Shown here piece by piece: positions 7,202 to 12,902 of a stretch of 12,902 nucleotides of DNA. Numbering within the stretch: the first letter of the stretch is position 1; each line of letters begins with the position of its first letter. The notes beneath the pieces are model-generated. The model did not search any database, was not told the DNA's origin, and saw nothing but the letters and a program-made list of their open reading frames with translations. The position numbers were made by a program, and so were the translations under genes. Source of the DNA: Betaproteobacteria bacterium HGW-Betaproteobacteria-2 (GTDB lineage Bacteria > Pseudomonadota > Gammaproteobacteria > Burkholderiales > Methylophilaceae); contig PHCM01000020.1 in assembly GCA_002842255.1 (NCBI GenBank), forward strand, positions 1 to 12,902. Direction: 5' to 3'.

Positions 7202-8908
7202 ATGGCCGAGCAGCGACGCAAGCTACGCTTAGGCGAACTCATGGTGCAGCAGGGGCTGATCAGTCAGGACCAGTTGCGTATTGCGCTGATGGAGCAGGAG
7301 CAGAACAATATTCCGCTCGGCCGCCAGCTGGTGCGCCTCGGTTTTGTGACGGAAGCCATGGTGCGCGACCTGGTGGCGCACACCATCGGTCAGGAGAGTA
7401 TCGACCTTTCCACCGTCATCGCCGATTCGGATGCACTGAAAATGGTGCCGGAAGAATTCGCGCGGCGTTATCACCTGCTGCCTATCGCCTATGAGGACAA
7501 TATCAAGCTGCTGACAGTGGCGATGGCCGACATGTTCAATGTGGTGGCGCTGGACCAATTGCGTGCCATGCTGGGCGGTCAGATTCAGCTCAAGCCCGCG
7601 CTGGCTGCTGAAGCGCAGCTGGAAGAATATATCGATCAGTTCTACGGATATGAGCTGTCGGTAGACGGCATTCTGCGCGAGATCGAAACCGGCGAAATCG
7701 ATTACCAGAGTTTGATTGCCGAAGGCGACCAGTACACGCAACCGGTGGTGCGTCTGGTAGGCGCCTTGTTGATGGACGCAGTCAAGCGCGGCGCATCGGA
7801 TATCCACTTCGAGCCGGAATATGCCTTCCTGCGTATTCGCTATCGTATCGATGGCGTCCTGCAACAGATCCGCAGCCTGCACAAAACCTACTGGCCCGGC
7901 ATTGCCGTGCGCCTCAAGGTCATCAGCGGTATGGATATCGCCGAGACGCGTTCACCGCAGGATGGTCGCCTGAACATCAATCTCGGCGGCCGCCCCATCG
8001 ATTTCCGTGTCGCCAGTCATCCGACCATTCATGGCGAGAACATCGTTCTGCGTGTGCTGGATCGCGAAAAATCCATCATCCCGATGGATAGAATGGGTTT
8101 GCGCGACGAGACGCTGGAAGAACTGAAGCTGATGATGACGCGACCGGAAGGCATCGTCATCGTCACCGGTCCGACCGGTAGCGGCAAGACCACCACGCTT
8201 TATTCACTGCTTTCACATCTCAACACCGAAAGCGTCAACATCATGACGCTGGAAGACCCCGTGGAATATCCGGTCACCATGATGCGCCAGACCTCGGTGG
8301 CGGAAGTGAACAAGGTGGATTTTGCCAACGGCATCCGTTCCATCATGCGGCAAGACCCGGACATCATCCTGGTCGGTGAAATCCGCGATGAAGATACTGC
8401 CACCATGGCGTTCCGCGCCGCCATGACCGGTCACCAGGTGTTCAGCACACTGCATACCAACTCGGCCCTCGGCACTTTCCCGCGCCTGCTCGATATCGGC
8501 GTTTCGCCGGATATCATGGCCGGCAATATCATCGGTGTCGTCGCCCAGCGGCTGGTCCGTGTGCTCTGCCCGCATTGCAAGGAAGCCTACAGCCCGGAAG
8601 CGGACGAACGCCGCTTACTCGGCCTGGCACCGAAGGCCGTTGCTCAGGTTTACCGTCAGGTCGGTTGCAAGCGCTGCAACTACACCGGTTATCGCGGACG
8701 GATGGCGATCATCGAATTGCTGCGCATCGACAACGATATCGATGCGCTGGTAGCGCGCCGTTCGCCGCTGGATGAAATCCGTGCGGTGGCGATGGAGAAG
8801 GGATTTGTGACACTGGCGGAAGACGGTGTGCGCCGCATTCTTGAGGGATATACCAGTTTTACTGAAGTGACACGTGTGATCGATTTGACCAGCTTGATCA
8901 GGCATTAA
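7202..8908 (+). CDS. mshE: MshE-type pilus assembly ATPase with MshEN c-di-GMP-binding domain
   Basis: 568 residues, the cytoplasmic motor that powers pilin polymerisation. The N-terminus carries the MshEN domain: a 24-residue motif RLGxxxVxxGLI....L...L..Q at 9-32 (R9, Q32), a five-residue spacer, and a second, weaker copy at 38-61 (PLG, then G47; its last position is T61 instead of Q). This domain binds c-di-GMP in Vibrio MshE. The T2SSE motor follows with Walker A GPTGSGKT (323-330), an Asp-box region around 340-356, Walker B DPDIILVGEIRD (385-396) and a His-box region at 411-419 (STLHTN). A zinc-binding CPHC...CKRC set (C456, C459, C489, C492) completes it. All key motor residues look intact. 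GGA at 7194-7196 precedes the ATG. GspE and PilB are relatives; the MshEN motif and neighbours favour MshE. Confidence 0.95.
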   Translation: MAEQRRKLRLGELMVQQGLISQDQLRIALMEQEQNNIPLGRQLVRLGFVTEAMVRDLVAHTIGQESIDLSTVIADSDALKMVPEEFARRYHLLPIAYEDNIKLLTVAMADMFNVVALDQLRAMLGGQIQLKPALAAEAQLEEYIDQFYGYELSVDGILREIETGEIDYQSLIAEGDQYTQPVVRLVGALLMDAVKRGASDIHFEPEYAFLRIRYRIDGVLQQIRSLHKTYWPGIAVRLKVISGMDIAETRSPQDGRLNINLGGRPIDFRVASHPTIHGENIVLRVLDREKSIIPMDRMGLRDETLEELKLMMTRPEGIVIVTGPTGSGKTTTLYSLLSHLNTESVNIMTLEDPVEYPVTMMRQTSVAEVNKVDFANGIRSIMRQDPDIILVGEIRDEDTATMAFRAAMTGHQVFSTLHTNSALGTFPRLLDIGVSPDIMAGNIIGVVAQRLVRVLCPHCKEAYSPEADERRLLGLAPKAVAQVYRQVGCKRCNYTGYRGRMAIIELLRIDNDIDALVARRSPLDEIRAVAMEKGFVTLAEDGVRRILEGYTSFTEVTRVIDLTSLIRH

Positions 8909-8911
8909 GTC

Positions 8912-10117
8912 TTGCCAACCTATAACTACAAAGCGGTGGATCAGACAGGCCGTTCGGCACAGGGCGAGATCGACGCGTTGAACGAGATCGATCTGGAACT
9001 GCGACTGGAAAAGATCGGGCTGGACCTGATCACTTTCCGACAGATCCAGAAGACGGCCTCGCTGTTCAGCCGCAAGACGGTCAGCCATAAAGACCTGATG
9101 ATGTTCTGTTTTCAGCTGGAACAGTTGACCAGTTCCGGTGTGCCTTTGCTGGACGGTCTGGTCGACCTGCGCGACAGCACATCGAACCCGCATTTCCAGA
9201 AGGTGATCGGCGGTCTGGTTTCCGAGGTCGAGGGCGGCAGGATGCTGTCGCAGGCCATGGCGGAATATCCCAATGTCTTCAGCCATGTTTTTGTCAGCCT
9301 GGTGCAGGCCGGCGAACAGACAGGTCGTCTGCCTGAAGTGTTCGACAATCTGGCGGCCACGCTCAAATGGCAGGATGAACTGGTGTCGCAGACCAAACGT
9401 CTGCTGGCATATCCCAGTTTCGTGCTGGTGGTGGTGCTGGGGGCGGTGGCGTTCCTGATGAGTTATCTGGTGCCGCAGATGGTGTCGTTTCTGCAGAACA
9501 TGGGGCAGGAGCTGCCACTGGAGACGCGTGTGCTGATCTTCATGTCGAACGCCTTCGTCAGTTACTGGTGGATCATTGTTTCCGTACCTTTCCTGCTTGC
9601 TGTCGTGATTGCGATCATGGTACGCAGAAGCGCGGAGGCGCGTTACAAGTTCGATTATGTAAAGCTGCATATTCCAGTGGTGGGGGATATTCTGCAAAAG
9701 ATCATACTCGCCCGTTTTGCGCGTTATTTTGCGCTGATGTACCAGACCGGCATCCCGATTCTGGATGCCATCAAGACCTGCGAGGAGATCGTCGCCAACC
9801 GTGTGGTGGCGGATGCATTGAGCCGCGCGCAGCAACAGATCAACGCCGGCGACAGCATGAGCGAAAGCTTTCGCAACGCGGGTCTGTTCCCGCCGCTGGT
9901 CGTACGCATGATCCGCGTGGGCGAGGGCACCGGCGGTCTGGATAAATCGCTGCTCAAGATCAGTTACTTTTATGACCGGGATGTCAACGAGTCGATCGAG
10001 AAGATGATGAAATTGATCGAACCGACACTGACGGTACTGCTCGGCGGCATACTGGCGTTTATCATGTTCTCGGTGCTGGGTCCGGTGTACGATTCATTCG
10101 GCAAGTTAAATATCTAG
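8912..10117 (+). CDS. mshG: MshG inner-membrane platform protein (GspF/PilC family)
   Basis: 401 residues, the polytopic inner-membrane platform that the assembly ATPase turns or pushes to add pilins. It begins (M)PTYNYKAVDQTG, the standard family start. Two T2SSF repeats are present, at about 61-187 and 263-387. The first has FCFQLEQLTSSGVPLLDGL and AGEQTGRL; the second has FARYFALMYQTGIPILDAI and GEGTGGL. Transmembrane helices lie at about 168-188, 218-237 and 370-390. The start codon must be TTG 8912: the mshE stop (8906-8908) is in the same frame, and no in-frame ATG lies between it and the conserved N-terminus. TCAGG at 8898-8902 can serve as ribosome site. The three-base gap to mshE indicates tight coupling with its partner motor. 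Confidence 0.94.
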   Translation: MPTYNYKAVDQTGRSAQGEIDALNEIDLELRLEKIGLDLITFRQIQKTASLFSRKTVSHKDLMMFCFQLEQLTSSGVPLLDGLVDLRDSTSNPHFQKVIGGLVSEVEGGRMLSQAMAEYPNVFSHVFVSLVQAGEQTGRLPEVFDNLAATLKWQDELVSQTKRLLAYPSFVLVVVLGAVAFLMSYLVPQMVSFLQNMGQELPLETRVLIFMSNAFVSYWWIIVSVPFLLAVVIAIMVRRSAEARYKFDYVKLHIPVVGDILQKIILARFARYFALMYQTGIPILDAIKTCEEIVANRVVADALSRAQQQINAGDSMSESFRNAGLFPPLVVRMIRVGEGTGGLDKSLLKISYFYDRDVNESIEKMMKLIEPTLTVLLGGILAFIMFSVLGPVYDSFGKLNI

Positions 10118-10150
10118 GCGTTAGTTAAATAGGCATAGTTAATACGGCAT
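10104..10150 (+). repeat. Decayed tandem repeat around the mshG end and next start
   Basis: AGTTAAATAGGCAT (10123-10136) is followed directly by AGTTAATACGGCAT (10137-10150), which matches at 11 of 14 positions. A third related copy starts at 10104 (AGTTAAATA, then TAGGCGTT with a small insertion), inside the end of mshG. The last copy runs into the next ATG. It may be a set of direct-repeat binding sites or a remnant of slippage. Confidence 0.35.
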
Positions 10151-11741
10151 GTTTTCAAAAATCGTCCTCTGCGCAACAAACAACAGGCTGCTCGCCGGTA
10201 AATGGCAATACGGCAAATTGTTGTCGCATCAGGTGTTCAGGAATGACCCGCAAGGGCATGAGGACTTTGGCCGCTATCTGCAAAAGCATGAAGGTACCAA
10301 GGTTTACCTGCTGGTCGATGTGGTGGAGGAAGATTATCGCCTTGAGACCCTGCCGCACACGATGGGCAATGCCCGCCGCGAGTTGATCAATCGCAAGCTG
10401 AGTCAGATCTACCGCAGCACGCCTTACCGTACGGCGCATTTCATCAACCGCGAGCCGCTGAAGCGCAAGGATGACCGTTTCCTGTTTGCCGCGCTGACTT
10501 ATGGCGAACTGCTGCAGCCCTGGATCGAACGCCTGCAGGCACAGCAGATGCCGCTGGTCGGCATTTATCTGCTGTCCATGGTCAGCCAGCATTTCGTGCG
10601 CCGCCTCAAGATCAGCGATCCGGATATTTTGCTGACCGAGCGATTGTCCTGTGGACTCCGTCAAACCTATTTGCACAATGGCCGCCTGCGTATCAGCCGA
10701 CTGGTGCCATTCACCGAAGAAGCGAAGAGTTCGATCGAATTCTTCTATGTGACAGAGACTGAGAAGGCCAGACTTTATCTGGATAGCCAGCGCTTCATCA
10801 ACCGGGCGACACAACTCACCCTACTGATTCCATCCCATCAGAATAATAGCGAGACGCTGTGCCGCGATGTCGGACACGAAAGCGGCCTTGAATGCAAAAT
10901 CATAGATCTGGTCAAGCTGGCACAAGGCTACAAGCTGGATCCGGTGCTGCTGCGCGACAATCCGGAATTGCTGCACATGCAACTGGTCGCCAGCGGTACC
11001 GTGCCGGACAATCTGGCACCCATCGCACTGGGCAAGCATCATCAGCTCAACGTCATCCGTCAGTCGATCAATGCGGCATCGGCCATTGTTTTGCTGCTTG
11101 GTTTGGCGGCATCGGCGGTTTTCTTCAAGCACGGTTACGACAACCGGACACATACCGAGCAGGCGGCACTGGCAACCGTACACCAGCAGCAACTGTATGA
11201 AGAAGTCGCCAAGGACTTCCCGGCTACACCAATCCCCGCAGCTGATCTGCAGACTGTGGCGGAGCTGGAAACGGCCATCATGCAGAATGCCAGCCTGCCG
11301 CAACGGGCGATGCAGGTGATCAGCAAGGCCGTTAATGCTTCGCCAGAGATCGACATCAACCGGCTGGCCTGGACGCTGAGCAATGATGCCGACCCCAAGG
11401 ATGGCGACCGCAGTGGCGGGCCGGTGGCGATCAATACGGCCAGTCCGGTCGCTTCTGCTTTCGTGCCTGACCCCAATTATCTCTATGAGGTCGCCTTTGT
11501 AAACGGCGAGATCCGTCGCTTCAGCGGCGATTACCGCGCCGCGCTGGAGAGCGTCAATCGCCTGATGGAAAGGCTCAAGGCAGATGCATCCGTAGCGCAG
11601 GTCGATGTGCTGCAGGCGCCGGTCAATGTCAGCTCCTATTCCAACCTGCAGGGTAGTACCACCGATGAACGCACGGCGCAGGTGACACCGGCATTGTTCA
11701 AGCTGCGCGTGATCTTCAAGCGTGAGGAGCCGGCCACATGA
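10149..11741 (+). CDS. MshI/GspL-like bitopic pilus assembly protein (PilM-like plus PilN-like)
   Basis: 530 residues. About 1-290 is cytoplasmic, in the position of a PilM/GspL actin-like domain, but I see no clean nucleotide-binding motif of that fold. The block LSCGLRQTYLHNGRLRISR (166-184) is the only part that looks like one of its strand-turn-strand elements. One transmembrane helix lies at about 307-326. A periplasmic part of about 200 residues follows: a helical stretch (about 335-400), a loop with DPKDGDRSGG, then a ferredoxin-like PilN-type end (LYEVAFVNGEI..., VAQVDVLQAP, FKLRVIFKRE). This layout equals GspL or a PilM-PilN fusion, and MshI holds the same place in MSHA systems. It would link the MshE motor to the periplasmic ring. 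Assignment rests on layout and context more than on motifs. It overlaps the next gene by four bases (ATGA). Confidence 0.7.
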   Translation: MFSKIVLCATNNRLLAGKWQYGKLLSHQVFRNDPQGHEDFGRYLQKHEGTKVYLLVDVVEEDYRLETLPHTMGNARRELINRKLSQIYRSTPYRTAHFINREPLKRKDDRFLFAALTYGELLQPWIERLQAQQMPLVGIYLLSMVSQHFVRRLKISDPDILLTERLSCGLRQTYLHNGRLRISRLVPFTEEAKSSIEFFYVTETEKARLYLDSQRFINRATQLTLLIPSHQNNSETLCRDVGHESGLECKIIDLVKLAQGYKLDPVLLRDNPELLHMQLVASGTVPDNLAPIALGKHHQLNVIRQSINAASAIVLLLGLAASAVFFKHGYDNRTHTEQAALATVHQQQLYEEVAKDFPATPIPAADLQTVAELETAIMQNASLPQRAMQVISKAVNASPEIDINRLAWTLSNDADPKDGDRSGGPVAINTASPVASAFVPDPNYLYEVAFVNGEIRRFSGDYRAALESVNRLMERLKADASVAQVDVLQAPVNVSSYSNLQGSTTDERTAQVTPALFKLRVIFKREEPAT

Positions 11742-12355
11742 AACTGACTCCGCAAGAATGGCGCATTCTGCAGATTCCGCTCGCTGTGCTGGTGCTGGTC
11801 GTGGTCTGCATGGCGGCGCTGGTGTATTTCGCCCATCAGCAGAAAACCGCTACCGAGGCCGTATTGCAGTCGCAGGAGATGCAGCTTAACCAGGCCAGAC
11901 AGCGCTATCAGTCTTCCGGCCAGGAGAAGGAAACCATCGTGCGTTATCTGCCGGTTTACCGGCGTCTGATCAGTGAGGGCTTTATCGGCGAGGAAAGACG
12001 TATCGAATGGGTCGATAACCTGCGTACCATCCATCAGGAAAACAAACTGTTCGGCATCAACTACAGCATCGGCGTGCAGGAAGCCTACAAGCCTGCATTC
12101 AATCTGAATCCAGGGCCGATGTCTCTGCATCGCTCAATCATGAAGCTGGAACTTGCCATGCTGCATGAAGGCGACCTGCTACTGCTGGCCGACGAACTGC
12201 GGGCACGCAAAATCACACCATTCATCCTGCGTCAGTGTGAAATCACCAGAAGACCCGGCGTCAGCTTCGACAAATTCTCACCCAATCTGCAGGCCGATTG
12301 TGAACTGGATTGGCTGACCGTGCGTGAACCGGCCGTACTGGGGGCGCAGCCATGA
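11738..12355 (+). CDS. PilO/MshJ-like inner-membrane pilus assembly protein
   Basis: 205 residues with the PilO/GspM layout: a short cytoplasmic start, one transmembrane helix (about 11-31), a coiled-coil-prone stretch rich in Gln/Glu (about 32-75), and a small periplasmic domain. LELAMLHEGDLLLLADEL (137-154) followed by PFILRQCEITR (161-171) resembles the PilO-type helix-strand core. Such proteins pair with PilN-like partners to form the alignment complex, and the partner here is the protein encoded just upstream. GAGGAG about 12 bases before the ATG is a good ribosome site; the start overlaps the previous stop by four bases. Two periplasmic cysteines (C167, C188) could form a disulphide. 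The individual family match is weak, so the name rests on topology and position. Confidence 0.7.
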   Translation: MKLTPQEWRILQIPLAVLVLVVVCMAALVYFAHQQKTATEAVLQSQEMQLNQARQRYQSSGQEKETIVRYLPVYRRLISEGFIGEERRIEWVDNLRTIHQENKLFGINYSIGVQEAYKPAFNLNPGPMSLHRSIMKLELAMLHEGDLLLLADELRARKITPFILRQCEITRRPGVSFDKFSPNLQADCELDWLTVREPAVLGAQP

Positions 12356-12867
12356 AGCTGAAACTTGTTATTCTGCTGGCTATTACTGTGCAGTTGCTCA
12401 GTATCAACAGCATCAGTGCTGCTCCGCTGGAAGGGCGATTGTTCACTACCCCGTTAGAACGCGCACGCCTCGACCAGTTAAGGCTCACCAGCAAACCGCC
12501 AAGCAAGCAGGAGCTGCTTGAAGAAGAAACGGCGGATGTTGTTGTTCCAGTCGCCCCGCGCAGTGTTTCGGTGCAGGGCTACATCACCCGCAGCGACGGT
12601 AAAAAAGGCACGGTCTGGATCAACGACACACCCGTGCAGGAAAACGATGAAGCCGGTGATGTACGTGTCAGAAAATTGCCGCAGAATGGCAACCAGGTGC
12701 AGATCAGCATCCCCTCCATCGGCCGCGATCTTAACCTCAAGGCCGGGCAGGTCTATGTGCCGGAGACGGATAGTATTTCCGAAGACAAGGCGAGGATGAC
12801 CGACAGGCCGCAGGAGGAAGTTGAGGATGTCGGAACCATCGGAGCAAGTCCGAATGCAAGGCAATAA
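12352..12867 (+). CDS. Small exported pilus assembly protein (MshK/PilP-like)
   Basis: 171 residues. A cleavable signal peptide (about 1-23, ending ISA) is followed by GRLFTTPLERARLDQLR (28-44), then a charged linker. A small beta-rich domain follows (about 71-137: VQGYITRSDGKKGTVWINDTPV, then VRVRKLP, VQISIP and LNLKAGQVYVPE). The tail is acidic and probably disordered. The protein has no lipobox and no retained membrane anchor, so it should be periplasmic. It takes the place of PilP/MshK/GspC, the proteins that bridge the PilN/O-like pair to the secretin. The SDGK.TVWIN block is typical of short proteins in such operons, but the function is inferred from context. GGGGGCG about nine bases before the ATG is the ribosome site; it overlaps the preceding stop by four bases. 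Confidence 0.65.
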   Translation: MKLKLVILLAITVQLLSINSISAAPLEGRLFTTPLERARLDQLRLTSKPPSKQELLEEETADVVVPVAPRSVSVQGYITRSDGKKGTVWINDTPVQENDEAGDVRVRKLPQNGNQVQISIPSIGRDLNLKAGQVYVPETDSISEDKARMTDRPQEEVEDVGTIGASPNARQ

Positions 12868-12902
12868 ATTTCACTATATTGCATCTAGTCAGAATCAGCG
12901 CA

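Noticed and set aside
8615..9835. Long minus-strand ORF (406 codons) across the mshE-mshG junction
   Set aside because: It lies opposite two well-conserved genes, crosses their boundary, is rich in His/Gln/Arg as expected from the complement of GC-biased codons, and shows no recognisable domain.
12868..12902. Last 35 bases as a terminator or start of another gene
   Set aside because: No hairpin with a T-run and no start codon with a convincing ribosome site; the piece is too short to call.

Overview
The window looks like a chromosomal stretch from a Gram-negative proteobacterium, most likely a betaproteobacterium. The reasons are an outer-membrane secretin, a SPOR-domain protein, a moderately GC-rich composition and a sigma-54 regulator whose receiver resembles the PrsR group. 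Every gene I accept lies on the plus strand. I could not assign genus or species.

Region 1 (1-1067) is a two-gene protein-modification unit. It holds the 3' end of a GNAT acetyltransferase, probably the C-terminus of a Pat/YfiQ-type protein lysine acetyltransferase. Two bases later comes a complete zinc-dependent deacetylase of the HDAC/AcuC family. Together they suggest an acetylation writer/eraser pair.

Region 2 (1068-1222) is the only substantial intergenic gap. It contains an imperfect inverted repeat (1080-1127) directly followed by a good sigma-70-like promoter (TTGATG-N17-TATATT, 1129-1157) that reads rightwards.

Region 3 (1223-12867) is a long, tightly packed operon for an MSHA-like type IVa pilus or pseudopilus assembly machine. 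Its order is: sigma-54 response regulator; MshM/ExeA-like AAA ATPase carrying a transmembrane segment and a C-terminal SPOR domain; MshL secretin (lipoprotein); MshN-like TPR protein; MshE assembly ATPase with an N-terminal c-di-GMP-binding MshEN domain; MshG/GspF/PilC platform protein; a GspL/MshI-like bitopic protein (PilM-like plus PilN-like parts); a PilO/MshJ-like protein; and a small exported PilP/MshK-like protein. Most junctions overlap or are very short, which suggests co-transcription and translational coupling. A 14-bp perfect palindrome before mshL, a hairpin before mshE and a decayed 14-nt repeat before the MshI-like gene are possible internal control points.

How they would work together: MshE, controlled by c-di-GMP, drives MshG to polymerise pilins. 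The MshI/J/K-like proteins align the inner-membrane platform with the periplasm, and the fibre exits through MshL. MshM and MshN would help secretin and peptidoglycan passage. No pilin, prepilin peptidase or PilT retraction ATPase is in the window; pilins would be expected downstream of 12902. The parts are recognisable. The unusual points are the gene order relative to the Vibrio msh locus, the regulator at the head and the SPOR fusion. I did not find a clearly undescribed type of system.
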